Assembly: GCF_009498035.1 (NCBI RefSeq)
Contig: NZ_CP034550.1
Coordinates: 10,292,001-10,356,000, forward strand
Direction: 5' to 3'
DNA: 64,000 nt
Source: Saccharothrix syringae
Lineage (GTDB): Bacteria; Actinomycetota; Actinomycetes; Mycobacteriales; Pseudonocardiaceae
The notes below the pieces were generated by a model. That model did not search any database. It was given only the letters and a program-made list of their open reading frames with translations, and was not told the DNA's origin. How positions within the stretch are numbered: position 1 is the first letter of the stretch; the number at the start of each line of letters is the position of its first letter. Shown here piece by piece: positions 56,139 to 64,000 of the stretch. A program made the translations under genes and the position numbers.

Positions 56139-58001
56139 CTACTCGACCGTGACGGACTTGGCGAGGTTGCGCGGCTTGTCCACGTCGTAACCCCGGCTGC
56201 GCGCGATCTCCGCGGCCAGCACCTGCAGCGGCACCGTGGAGACCAGCGGCTGGAGCAGCGTCGGCACCGCGGGTACCTCGATCAGGTGATCCGCGAACGG
56301 GCGAACCGTCTCGTCGCCCTCCTCGGCGATCACGATGGTCCGCGCGCCGCGCGCCTGGATCTCGGAGATGTTCGACACGAGCTTGGAGTGCAGCACCGCG
56401 CGGCCCTTGGGCGAGGGCATCACCACGACGACCGGCAGGTCCTCCTCGATCAGCGCGATCGGGCCGTGCTTGAGCTCGCCCGCCGCGAAGCCCTCGGCGT
56501 GCATGTACGCCAGCTCCTTGAGCTTGAGCGCGCCCTCCAGGGCCACCGGGTAGCCGACGTGCCTGCCCAGGAACAGCACCGCCTTGGAGTCGGCCAGCCG
56601 CCGCCCCAGCTCGCGGACCTGCTCGACCGTGCCCAGCACCTTCTGCACGGCCGCCGCCGCGCCCTCCAGCTCGTGGAACTCGCGGGCCACCTCGTCGGGG
56701 TACTTGGTGCCGCGCGCCTGCGCCAGGGCCAGGCCGACCAGGTAGTTCGCCGCGATCTGGGCGAGGAACGCCTTGGTGGACGCGACGCCGATCTCCGGGC
56801 CCGCGTGCGTGTAGAGCACGGCGTCGGACTCGCGCGGGATCTGCGCGCCGTTGGTGTTGCACACCGCCAGCACGCGGGCCTTCTGCGCGCGGGCGTGCCG
56901 GACCGCCTCCAGGGTGTCGGCGGTCTCGCCGGACTGGGACACCGCCACCACCAGGGTGTCGCGGTCGAGCACCGGGTCCCGGTAGCGGAACTCGCTGGCC
57001 AGCTCGACCTCGACGGGCAGCCGGGTCCAGTGCTCGATGGCGTACTTGGCGACCAGGCCGGAGTGGTAGGCCGAACCGCAGGCGACCACGAAGACCTTGT
57101 CCACGTCGCGCAGGTCCTGGTCGGACAGCCGCTGCTCGTCCAGCACGATCCGGCCGTCGGCGAAGTGCCCGCGCAGCGTGTTCGCCAGCGCCTCGGGCTG
57201 CTCCTCGATCTCCTTGAGCATGAAGTACTCGTGGCCGCCCTTCTCGGCGGCGGACAGGTCCCAGTTGACCGTGAACGGCTTGGCCGCGGCCTCCCCGCCC
57301 TCGAAGTCGGTCACGGTGTAGCCGTCGCGGTCGATCACCACGACCTGGTCCTGGCCCAGCTCCACGGCCTCGCGGGTGTGCTCGATGAACGCGGACACGT
57401 CGCTGGCGACGAAGGTCTCGCCCTCGCCGACGCCGACCACCAGCGGCGAGGACCGGCGGGCGGCCACCACCAGGTCCGGCTGCTCGGCGTGGGTGACCAC
57501 GAGGGTGAACGCGCCCTCCAGGCGGCGCACCACGGCGCGCACGCTGGCGGCCAGGTCGCCCCTGGTGCCGCCGTCGTCGTAGGCGCGGGCGATGAGGTGC
57601 GCGGTGGTCTCGGTGTCGGTGTCGCTGGCCATCTCCACGCCGTCGGCCTCCAGCTCGGCGCGGAGGGCGGCGAAGTTCTCGATGATGCCGTTGTGCACGA
57701 CCGCGACCCGGCCGGTCACGTCGCGGTGCGGGTGGGAGTTGCGGTCGACCGGCGCGCCGTGGGTGGCCCACCGGGTGTGCCCCATGCCCGCGGTGCCGGT
57801 GAAGGTGTCGCGGCCGACCTCGTCCAGGCGCGCCTCCAGGTTGGTCAGGCGACCGGCCCGGCGCTCGACGGCCAGGCCGCCCGCGCCGTCGAGCACGGCC
57901 ACGCCGGCCGAGTCGTAACCCCGGTACTCCAGCCGCCGCAGGCCGTCGAGCACGACGTCCAGCGCCGGGCGGTGTCCCACATATCCCACGATTCCGCACA
58001 C
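56139..58001 (-). CDS. glmS: Glutamine-fructose-6-phosphate aminotransferase
   Basis: 620 residues, standard GlmS length. The start reads CGIVGYVG, so after Met removal Cys1 is the glutaminase nucleophile. Class II amidotransferase motifs EYRGYDSAG and GHTRWATHG, two SIS domains (SQSGETADTLEAV; EVAREFHELE) and the C-terminal loop ending KSVTVE. It makes GlcN-6-P, the first step to UDP-GlcNAc; glmM for the next step is at the right edge. GTG at 58001 follows TACGCT by 7 nt, another leaderless-type start. Confidence 0.97.
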   Translation of the reverse strand: MCGIVGYVGHRPALDVVLDGLRRLEYRGYDSAGVAVLDGAGGLAVERRAGRLTNLEARLDEVGRDTFTGTAGMGHTRWATHGAPVDRNSHPHRDVTGRVAVVHNGIIENFAALRAELEADGVEMASDTDTETTAHLIARAYDDGGTRGDLAASVRAVVRRLEGAFTLVVTHAEQPDLVVAARRSSPLVVGVGEGETFVASDVSAFIEHTREAVELGQDQVVVIDRDGYTVTDFEGGEAAAKPFTVNWDLSAAEKGGHEYFMLKEIEEQPEALANTLRGHFADGRIVLDEQRLSDQDLRDVDKVFVVACGSAYHSGLVAKYAIEHWTRLPVEVELASEFRYRDPVLDRDTLVVAVSQSGETADTLEAVRHARAQKARVLAVCNTNGAQIPRESDAVLYTHAGPEIGVASTKAFLAQIAANYLVGLALAQARGTKYPDEVAREFHELEGAAAAVQKVLGTVEQVRELGRRLADSKAVLFLGRHVGYPVALEGALKLKELAYMHAEGFAAGELKHGPIALIEEDLPVVVVMPSPKGRAVLHSKLVSNISEIQARGARTIVIAEEGDETVRPFADHLIEVPAVPTLLQPLVSTVPLQVLAAEIARSRGYDVDKPRNLAKSVTVE

Positions 58002-58122
58002 GCCGCACAGCGTAACCAGACCAGCGGGGCGGTCCACGAGGCCCACTCGCGCCCGTTTCCGCTGGTCGGCCTCCAATTTGGTATAGACCAATCGCGGTAT
58101 GCGGCGGTCGGTGCCGATCGAC

Positions 58123-58128
58123 TACCGT
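58123..58128 (+). promoter_or_regulatory. -10 box of a leaderless transcript
   Basis: TACCGT is exactly 7 nt before the GTG of the hydrolase gene. Spacing and the absence of a ribosome site are the evidence. Confidence 0.5.
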
Positions 58129-58135
58129 TCACGCG

Positions 58136-58951
58136 GTGAGCGGCTACTCGGCGAAGCAGGTGCTCGACCAGCTCAGCAGGCCCGGCGAGCACGCGGTGCT
58201 GCGCGGCGACCTCGCCCTGGTGGGCCTACCCGGCCTGGTCTACACCCCCGCCTCCGGCCTCGGCCTGCCCGCCGTGGCCTTCGGCCACGGCTGGTTGCAG
58301 CCGGTCGAGCGCTACCGGGCGCTGCTGCGCCACCTGGCGTCGTGGGGCTTCGTGGCCGCCGCGCCCGCCACCCAGCGCGGCCCGCTGATGTCGGCCAGGC
58401 TGCTGGCCGCCAACCTGCGCACGGCGCTCGACGTCTGCACCGGCGTGCGGCTGGGCGACGGCGACATCAGCGTGGACCCCGAGCGGCTGGCCGTCGCGGG
58501 CCACTCCATGGGCGGCGGCGCGGCGGTGCTGGCCGCCGCGGACGACCGGCGGGTGCGGGCCGTGGTGACGTTCGCCGCGTCGGAGACCCGCCCGTCGGCC
58601 CTCGACGCCGCCCGGCGGGTCGGCGTGCCCGGCCTGCACCTGGCGGCCGGCGAGGACCGCATCGCACCACCCGTCGGGCACGCGGAGGCCATCGCCGAGG
58701 CGTGGCAGGGGCCCGTGCAGCTGCGGACGCTGCCCAAGGCCAGCCACCTCGGGTTCGCCGAGGGGCGGCACTGGAGCGAGCTGCTGCTGGACGGGAGGGG
58801 CGAGCGGTCGGCGCAGCGGCTGGCCAAGGCCCTGACCACGGCGTTCCTGCTGCGGGTGGTCAAGGGCGAGCGGCAGTGGGACGCGCTGCTGGAGGGCGAC
58901 GTGAAGGGCGCCCTGCTGGCCTACCAACGGCCTCCGCTGGTGGGTCGCTGA
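58136..58951 (+). CDS. Alpha/beta hydrolase (PET-hydrolase/dienelactone-hydrolase-like)
   Basis: 271 residues. Strand AVAFGHGWLQP, nucleophile GHSMGGGAAVLAA, acid in AAGEDRIAPP and His in KASHLGFAE give a complete Ser-Asp-His set. The N-terminal GLPGLVYTPASG is typical of the chlorophyllase/cutinase-like subgroup of alpha/beta hydrolases. No signal peptide. The substrate is unknown. It is divergent from glmS and convergent with the ESX group. Confidence 0.86.
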   Translation: MSGYSAKQVLDQLSRPGEHAVLRGDLALVGLPGLVYTPASGLGLPAVAFGHGWLQPVERYRALLRHLASWGFVAAAPATQRGPLMSARLLAANLRTALDVCTGVRLGDGDISVDPERLAVAGHSMGGGAAVLAAADDRRVRAVVTFAASETRPSALDAARRVGVPGLHLAAGEDRIAPPVGHAEAIAEAWQGPVQLRTLPKASHLGFAEGRHWSELLLDGRGERSAQRLAKALTTAFLLRVVKGERQWDALLEGDVKGALLAYQRPPLVGR

Positions 58952-59000
58952 CGTCGGTCACGCCCCGCGGGTACGTGGGAGGAACGTCACCCCCGGCGGC

Positions 59001-59049
59001 CTGACGACGACGGGGTGCCCCGCTCGGCAGGGCACCCCGTCGTCGTCAG
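59001..59049. terminator. Bidirectional terminator
   Basis: Perfect 20-bp stem (59001-59020 with 59030-59049) and 9-nt loop. It overlaps the last few bases of the gene on the minus strand, as often seen between convergent actinobacterial genes. Confidence 0.88.
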
Positions 59050-59561
59050 GTCAGCCAGCTCTGGCCGCCGAAATCGTCGTCGTCGTCGACCGGTTGCGGG
59101 CGGCGGCGGGGCGGGGCGGCCGGGGGGCGCGCGGGCTGCACCGGCGGTGGCGGCGGCACCGGCGGGCCGCTCGGGGTGCGTCCCCACGGCGTCGGCTGGG
59201 TGGTCGGGGCCTGGAGGAACGAGCCCTCCGGGGACTGGGGCGCGGCGTGCGCGGCGCGGGTCCGCTCCAGCGCCGCCAGCTCCTGGGCCAGCTCGTCGAC
59301 CACCGGTTCGTCGTCCTCCGGGCCGAAGGCGTACTCCTTCGGCTTGTTCCGGTTGGCGGCCTGCTCGCGCTGCGCCTTCGCCATCTCGCGCAGGCGCTCG
59401 ACCAGCCGCTTCTCCTTCTCGACGAACTTCTCGTGGCTCTCGGCCGTCGCCTTGTTCGACTCCTCGAACTTGCGCGCGACCAGCTCCATCCGCGCCGAGT
59501 GCTCGGACCTGATGCCTTCGAGGCGCCGCTTGACGCTCTCCAGCGAGTCGAGGTCAGACAC
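59046..59561 (-). CDS. Coiled-coil protein of the ESX-type gene group
   Basis: 171 residues, unrecognised. Residues 1-75 are a charged helix likely to form a coiled coil (LESVKRRLEGIRSEHSARMEL, KFVEKEKRLVERLREMAKAQREQ region). The rest is Pro-rich and ends in an acidic run DDDDDFGGQSWLT. Such YbaB-like-sized coiled-coil proteins with an acidic tail and SWL ending accompany type VII secretion-related genes in this family of organisms, as far as I recall. It lies 24 bp downstream of the WXG-type gene and is probably co-transcribed with it. Confidence 0.7.
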   Translation of the reverse strand: MSDLDSLESVKRRLEGIRSEHSARMELVARKFEESNKATAESHEKFVEKEKRLVERLREMAKAQREQAANRNKPKEYAFGPEDDEPVVDELAQELAALERTRAAHAAPQSPEGSFLQAPTTQPTPWGRTPSGPPVPPPPPVQPARPPAAPPRRRPQPVDDDDDFGGQSWLT

Positions 59562-59585
59562 GCACCCTCCCCCAGTCGAAGCCGG

Positions 59586-62357
59586 TCACCGGCGGTCCTC
59601 GCCGAGCAGGCCGCTCAGCCGCTGCATGCTCACGTCGTCGTCGTCGAACAGCGAGCCGGTGGTGCGCCACTGGCCGGAGCTGCTGCTCCGCTCGGTGTCG
59701 CCGCCGCCCTGCTGGTGACCGCCGCCGGCCATGCCGCCGCCCATCATGCCCCCGCCCATCATGCCGCCGCCGGCGGGCGAGCCGGCGGGCTGGCCCGTGC
59801 CGTCCTGCATGGACGGCAGGGTCGCGGAACCGGCCTGGCCCGCCTGGGAGGCGTTGGTGTCGGCCAGGCCCTGCTCCGCCGCGGACGACGGCGGGCTCCA
59901 CGGGCTGTCCTGGCCGGACGCGCTCGAACCGCCGAGCACGGAGTCCGCGCCGTTGAAGCCCGACGAGCCGCCGAAGATCGACGCGCCCGAGGCGCGGGTG
60001 ACGCCGCTGTCGTCGGAGGAGGCGACCAGGGGTTCGCCGAAGGACGGGCCGAAACCCTGGCCGGGCGCGAAGCCCTGACCGGGGCCGTGACCCTGGCCGG
60101 GCGCGAAGCCCTGACCCGGGCCGAAGTCCTGGACCGGCGCGAAGCCCTGCGGTGGGGTGAAGCCCTGGTTCGCGTCCGCGACGGGGGCGAAGCCGGGCTC
60201 GGTGAACGCGGGCGCGGGCTGGGTCCAGACCTGCTCGACGGCCGGGCCGAGCACGGCGGCGTCGGCCGGCATCGTCGTGACGGGGGACTCGACGGCAGCC
60301 GGGCCGAGCACATCGGCGTCAGCGGGCATCGTCGTCACCGGGGACTCGACCACGGCCGGACCGAGCACATCGGCGTCAGCGGGCATCGTCGTGACCGAGG
60401 ACTCGACCACGGCCGGGCCCAGCACGGCGGCATCCGGCCGACCCAGGTCACCGGGCAGGTCCCGCGCGGGCTCGTCCTCGCCGAACTCCACGCCGTACCG
60501 CTCGGGCGAGCCGTCGCCGTCGTCCACGGTCAGGTTGATCTCGCCGGTCAGCGGGTCGACCTCGGCGGTGATCGCCAGGCCGTCCACCTCGATCAGCGCC
60601 TTGCCGTCCGCACCCGCCTGCACCTGGGTGACCTCGCCCGGACCGGCCCCGCCGGCCTGCACCGGCTGCGCGCCGGGAGTCCCGGCCGCCGAGACGGGGG
60701 TCGCGCCGCCCAGCGCGCCCGCCAGGGCCGCCGCGCCGTTCTGCCCCATCAGGGCCTTGGCCGCGTCCGGGTTCGCGCTGAAGTCGACCTGGTAGGTCTT
60801 CGGCTCGCCGGCCGGCGTGTCGACGGTGATCATCACCTGGCCGTCGGCGTCCGGCTCGGTGACCTTGATCTCGTTGTCGCCGCTGTGGATGGTGACCGTC
60901 TCCGGCGCCTCGTCCCCCGACTTCAGCCCGTCGGGGGTGTCGGCCTTGCCGTCGCCGTCGAGGTCGTCGGGCTTGCCGTCGCCGTCCAGGTCGCCCGGCA
61001 TGTCGGGCTTGCCGTCGCCGTCCTTGTCGAGCGGGTTCTCCACCTTCGGGATCTCCGGCGTGCCCCCGCCGCCACCGCCGGGGGTCCCACCGCCGCCGCC
61101 CGGGGTGCCGCCGCCGCCACCGGGCGTGCCGCCACCGCCACCGGGCTTGTCACCGCCGCCGGTGTTGCCGGGCTTGTCGGACGGCTTGTCGGCGGGCTGC
61201 TCCTCCTTGGCCGGGTCGAACGGCTTGGTGTTGAAGGCGTCGAGCTGCTTGCCCAGCTCCTCCCACGCCTTGTCCACCGACTCCTTGGTGGTCTTGCAGG
61301 TCTCGTCGAACAGCTTCCACTTCGAGTCCACGTCGCCGTGGAAGGTGGTCTGCAGCCACTCGCGCGACTTCTTGCGGACCTCCTCCTTCCACACGTCGCC
61401 GTCGCACGCGCCGTCGTCGATCTGGAAGTTCACGAACCCGGCCACGCGCCGCAGCAGGCTCTCGTCGTCGCTGGTCGCGCCCTGCACGACCTGCTCGATC
61501 TGCTCGGGGCTCAGGCCCGCGATGTCGTAGACGCTGCCGACGCCCTCCAGGATCGTCCGCGCCTTGGTGTTGACCAGCCCGGACACCGTGTGGCACGTGG
61601 CCCTGGTGACCTCGGCGATGTGGTCGATGGCGTCGGCGTGCGCGGCGGCCTTGCGGGACATGTCGGTGACCACGCGGCGCGAGTTGTCCGCGGAGGCACC
61701 GGTCCAGTTCGCCCAGACCTTGCCCATCGACCGCTCGGCGTCGGCCTGGCGGTTGCGCGTGTCGGTCGCGACCTGGCGCAGCTCCACGATGTCGATGTCG
61801 ATCTTGTGGAAGTCGATGTCGCGCTGCTCGTCGTAGCGCTTGCGCATGTTGTCGACCGAGGTGTCCACGGTCGTGCCGACGCCGATGACGCTCTTGGCCT
61901 TCTCGTACACCGGCAGGAAGTTCTCGAAGTAGCGCAGCCCGGGCTTGCCCGCGTCCAGCAGGTCGTTCGAGTTGCCGACCCCGGCGCCGCCGTCGGAGGC
62001 GCGCTGCTCGGAGCCTGCCAGCGCGTCCTGGCCCGCCTTCTTGTCCTGGTTGTGCTGGTCGTACTTCTTGTGACCGTCGTCGTAGGACTTCTTCGCCTGG
62101 TCGTAGGCGTTGTTCAGGCGGTCCTCGGAGCTGTCCGACCACGGCATCGCGTTGGAGAACGACTGGCCGAAGCCGTCGCCCCACGAGACGTCGTAGTCGT
62201 CGAGGTACTCCTCCAGCTCGTCGTTGTGCGTGCCGCCGAGGATGTTGCCCTCGGCGTCGGCCACGTAGTAAGCCTCCAGCAGGGCCTTCTTCTGGTCGTG
62301 CGGGACCGACGGGTCGTCGACGACCTTCTTGACGTCTTCCCAGGAAGGCGCGCCCAT
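59586..62357 (-). CDS. Large WXG-like protein with Ca-binding-type repeats (ESX-related)
   Basis: 923 residues. N-terminal half is helical with a WTG turn in GKVWANWTGASADN, a WXG100-like hairpin, and conserved Cys residues (ATCHTVSG, DDGACDGDVW, DETCKTT). Then a PGGGGGT-repeat linker, a stretch of DxDGDGxPD repeats (about 455-490) resembling calcium-binding thrombospondin-3/dockerin loops, a beta-rich domain, three and a half tandem 18-residue repeats (VLGPAVVES...TTMPADA), and a Gly/Met/Gln-rich low-complexity end (GGGMMGGGMMGGGMAGGG). ATG at 62357 overlaps the stop of the upstream ESX gene, so both are coupled. Probably a secreted or surface effector; the function is unknown. Confidence 0.75.
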   Translation of the reverse strand: MGAPSWEDVKKVVDDPSVPHDQKKALLEAYYVADAEGNILGGTHNDELEEYLDDYDVSWGDGFGQSFSNAMPWSDSSEDRLNNAYDQAKKSYDDGHKKYDQHNQDKKAGQDALAGSEQRASDGGAGVGNSNDLLDAGKPGLRYFENFLPVYEKAKSVIGVGTTVDTSVDNMRKRYDEQRDIDFHKIDIDIVELRQVATDTRNRQADAERSMGKVWANWTGASADNSRRVVTDMSRKAAAHADAIDHIAEVTRATCHTVSGLVNTKARTILEGVGSVYDIAGLSPEQIEQVVQGATSDDESLLRRVAGFVNFQIDDGACDGDVWKEEVRKKSREWLQTTFHGDVDSKWKLFDETCKTTKESVDKAWEELGKQLDAFNTKPFDPAKEEQPADKPSDKPGNTGGGDKPGGGGGTPGGGGGTPGGGGGTPGGGGGGTPEIPKVENPLDKDGDGKPDMPGDLDGDGKPDDLDGDGKADTPDGLKSGDEAPETVTIHSGDNEIKVTEPDADGQVMITVDTPAGEPKTYQVDFSANPDAAKALMGQNGAAALAGALGGATPVSAAGTPGAQPVQAGGAGPGEVTQVQAGADGKALIEVDGLAITAEVDPLTGEINLTVDDGDGSPERYGVEFGEDEPARDLPGDLGRPDAAVLGPAVVESSVTTMPADADVLGPAVVESPVTTMPADADVLGPAAVESPVTTMPADAAVLGPAVEQVWTQPAPAFTEPGFAPVADANQGFTPPQGFAPVQDFGPGQGFAPGQGHGPGQGFAPGQGFGPSFGEPLVASSDDSGVTRASGASIFGGSSGFNGADSVLGGSSASGQDSPWSPPSSAAEQGLADTNASQAGQAGSATLPSMQDGTGQPAGSPAGGGMMGGGMMGGGMAGGGHQQGGGDTERSSSSGQWRTTGSLFDDDDVSMQRLSGLLGEDRR

Positions 62358-62665
62358 CACTGGTTCCCGGTGTTCGCGAAGGTGCCGGCGTTGCCCTGGT
62401 CGGACCAGTCGTAGCCGTTGGCCGACTCGCGGAGCTTGTCGGCCAGGCCGCGCACCGCGGCCGCGTGCGCGCCGATCGCCTCGGCGATCTTCGGCAGGCC
62501 GGCGAGGTAGCGGGAACCACCGGCGGTGTGCTCACGGCCGAAGTCCTTGGCCGTGACCGCGCTGGAGGTCACCTTGTTCTTGTACTCCTCGATGTCGCCC
62601 GCGACGCCTTGGATCGTCGTCGCGGACGACATCATCTCGCCCGCGTTCGCCTGGTAGCCCGACAT
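62357..62665 (-). CDS. ESX (type VII) secretion substrate, EspC/WXG100-like
   Basis: 102-residue helical-hairpin protein. The first helix is ANAGEMMSSATTIQGVAGDIEEYKNKV, then a turn, and the second AIGAHAAAVRGLADKLRESANGY (segments given as landmarks). The C-terminal Tyr85-x3-Asp89 (YDWSD) is the general type VII secretion signal YxxxD/E. It is co-translated with the large WXG-like protein, as secreted heterodimer partners usually are. The EccC motor is not in the window. Confidence 0.85.
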   Translation of the reverse strand: MSGYQANAGEMMSSATTIQGVAGDIEEYKNKVTSSAVTAKDFGREHTAGGSRYLAGLPKIAEAIGAHAAAVRGLADKLRESANGYDWSDQGNAGTFANTGNQ

Positions 62666-62792
62666 GCGCTGGTGCCTCCCCTTCGTCCCCGGTCAGACGC
62701 GACCGTGCCGTTCCGGGTTCCGACCCAGGATCGCAGGCGGGGCCGGCGGGCAAGGGCCGTTCGGCGGAGTTGGTTGCCTTAGCGAAGCAGGC

Positions 62793-63149
62793 TCAGCCCT
62801 GGTGGGGCGGCTGACCGGGCTGGTCCGGGCCTTGGCCCGGGTAGCCGGGGCCCTGGCCGGGCTGGGGCGGACCGTAACCCGGCTGACCGGGCCCCTGCTG
62901 CCCGTACCCCTGCTGCGGGTAGCCCTGCCGGCCGTACCCCGGCGGCGGCCCGTACCCCGGCGGCGGCCCGTAACCGGGTGGCGGCCCGTAGCCCGGCTGC
63001 TGGGGACCGCCCTGCGGCGGGTACGGGTGGTGCCCCGGCGGGAACTGCTGCCGCCCCCGCTTCCTGGTGGTCACCACGACCACCACGACCGCGACCACGG
63101 CCAGCACGAGTACGAAGACGAGCAGCTCAGTCGGTCCGATGTTCGGCAT
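62793..63149 (-). CDS. Small membrane protein with GYGPPP repeats
   Basis: 118 residues. N-terminal helix (TELLVFVLVLAVVAVVVVVV) then a Lys/Arg stop-transfer and a cytoplasmic Pro/Gly/Tyr/Gln-rich tail of repeated PPPGYG units. No enzymatic domain; such tails are often found in actinobacterial membrane proteins and can mediate protein clustering, an inference. ATG 63149 is chosen; GTG 63155 would add two residues. It lies between glmM and the ESX group in the same direction. Confidence 0.7.
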   Translation of the reverse strand: MPNIGPTELLVFVLVLAVVAVVVVVVTTRKRGRQQFPPGHHPYPPQGGPQQPGYGPPPGYGPPPGYGPPPGYGRQGYPQQGYGQQGPGQPGYGPPQPGQGPGYPGQGPDQPGQPPHQG

Positions 63150-63170
63150 CGGCACACCCCCGTTCGGGGT

Positions 63171-64000
63171 TCAGCGTACCGAGGAGACGACCCCCGCGAG
63201 CCGCTGCGCGGTGGCCTCCGCCAGCTCGTGCGTCGGCGCCTCGACCATCACCCGCACCAGCTGCTCGGTGCCCGACGGGCGCAGCAGCACCCGGCCGGTG
63301 TCGCCCAGCTCGGCCTCCACCGCGGCCACGGCCTCCGCGACCTCGGCGGCCCGCGCCACCGCGGCCTTGTCCGACACCACGACGTTGACCAGCACCTGCG
63401 GCAGCCGGCGCAGCACGCCCGCCAGCTCGGCCAGCGACCGGCCGGTCTCGGCCATGCGCGCCATCAGGCGCAGCGCGGTCAGCAGGCCGTCGCCGGTGGT
63501 GGCGTGCGCGGGCAGCACCACGTGCCCCGACTGCTCGCCGCCCAGCGCGTAGCCGCCCGCGCGCAGCTCCTCCAGCACGTACCGGTCGCCGACCGCGGTG
63601 GTCCGCAGCGCGATGCCCGCCTCGCGCATCGCGATGTGCAGGCCCAGGTTGCTCATCACGGTGGCGACCAGGGTGTTGTCGGTCAGCTCGCCCGAGTCCT
63701 TCATGGCCAGCGCCAGCACGGCCATGATCTGGTCGCCGTCGACGACCTCGCCGTTCGCGTCCACGGCCAGGCAGCGGTCGGCGTCGCCGTCGTGCGCGAT
63801 GCCCAGGTCGGCGCCGTGCTCGACCACGGCCGCGCGCACCTGGTCCAGGTGGGTGGAGCCGCAGCCGTCGTTGATGTTGAGGCCGTCCGGGGCGGCGTGG
63901 ATCTCGACCACCTCGGCGCCCGCGCGGCGGTAGGCGTCCGGCGCGGCCGCGAACGCGGCGCCGTTGGCGCAGTCCACCACGACCTTCAGGCCCTCCAGGC
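63171..64000 (-). CDS. glmM: Phosphoglucosamine mutase (5' end outside window)
   Basis: C-terminal ~276 residues of GlmM, the enzyme converting GlcN-6-P to GlcN-1-P for UDP-GlcNAc. Metal-binding loop HDGDADRCL, sugar-binding [11 protein letters not shown] and the phosphate-binding [16 protein letters not shown] of domain 4 are visible. The reading frame is open through the right edge; the N-terminus with the phospho-Ser loop is missing. The glmS gene for the previous step is 5 kb away in the same direction. Confidence 0.96.
   Translation of the reverse strand, partial: LEGLKVVVDCANGAAFAAAPDAYRRAGAEVVEIHAAPDGLNINDGCGSTHLDQVRAAVVEHGADLGIAHDGDADRCLAVDANGEVVDGDQIMAVLALAMKDSGELTDNTLVATVMSNLGLHIAMREAGIALRTTAVGDRYVLEELRAGGYALGGEQSGHVVLPAHATTGDGLLTALRLMARMAETGRSLAELAGVLRRLPQVLVNVVVSDKAAVARAAEVAEAVAAVEAELGDTGRVLLRPSGTEQLVRVMVEAPTHELAEATAQRLAGVVSSVR

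Overview
The DNA is very GC-rich, uses GTG and even TTG starts freely, and carries genes typical of mycelial, sporulating actinobacteria: an SsgB-type protein, a BldM-type regulator, a WhiB3/WhiD-type protein, a DUF5319 protein, a GroEL1 with a His-rich tail, and an ESX-type secretion substrate. Together with the gene order this suggests a Pseudonocardiaceae-like chromosome (Saccharothrix/Actinosynnema/Lentzea-like). The genus is an inference. I saw no rRNA, tRNA, transposase, prophage or CRISPR array.

Layout. 1-8.9 kb: sucC (3' end missing), a polytopic membrane protein, a lipase-like hydrolase, an M23 peptidase, a small Cys-containing ORF, pcrA/uvrD1 and a chorismate mutase. The last four match the order Rv0948c-Rv0951 of M. 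tuberculosis. A Phe/Tyr-codon leader peptide with mutually exclusive hairpins lies in front of the chorismate mutase. 8.8-10.3 kb: a histone-deacetylase-like enzyme and a small membrane protein. 10.4-21.1 kb: an envelope-signalling region with three membrane-anchored Ser/Thr kinases and three single-pass proteins. Two kinases and two of the non-kinase proteins end in a similar extracytoplasmic domain. A LysR/EamA pair and ssgB are embedded here. 21.1-24.6 kb: a PspC-type histidine kinase, its LuxR-type response regulator, and divergent PspC/LiaF-like membrane genes.

24.6-58.0 kb is a conserved housekeeping and development block: guaA, an aldehyde dehydrogenase, choD-like GMC oxidoreductase, guaB3, guaB2, a DUF5319 gene, rsdA-sigD, bldM, an Rv3415c-like gene, a CarH-like MerR gene, whiB3, groEL1-groES behind a CIRCE operator, phoD, tsaD-rimI-tsaB, tsaE, an alpha/beta hydrolase, alr, nnr and glmS. 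It follows the M. tuberculosis Rv3409c-Rv3436c order closely. Lineage-specific insertions are an imine-reductase-like gene divergent from a BTAD/NB-ARC regulator, and a MerR-thioredoxin-matB-carboxyltransferase operon. 58.1-64 kb: an alpha/beta hydrolase, an ESX-type (type VII) secretion group, a small Tyr/Pro/Gly-rich membrane protein and the 3' part of glmM.

Two things stand out. First, three arrays of degenerate 22-bp tandem units (13795-13926, 36492-36689, 38260-38479) each lie just 3' of a gene and on its sense strand. Two of them form an inverted pair around the CarH-like/whiB3 regulators. Second, the chorismate mutase leader shows complete Phe/Tyr attenuator architecture. Many genes also appear to be leaderless, with a TANNNT-like box 6-8 nt before the start codon; I used this to choose several starts.
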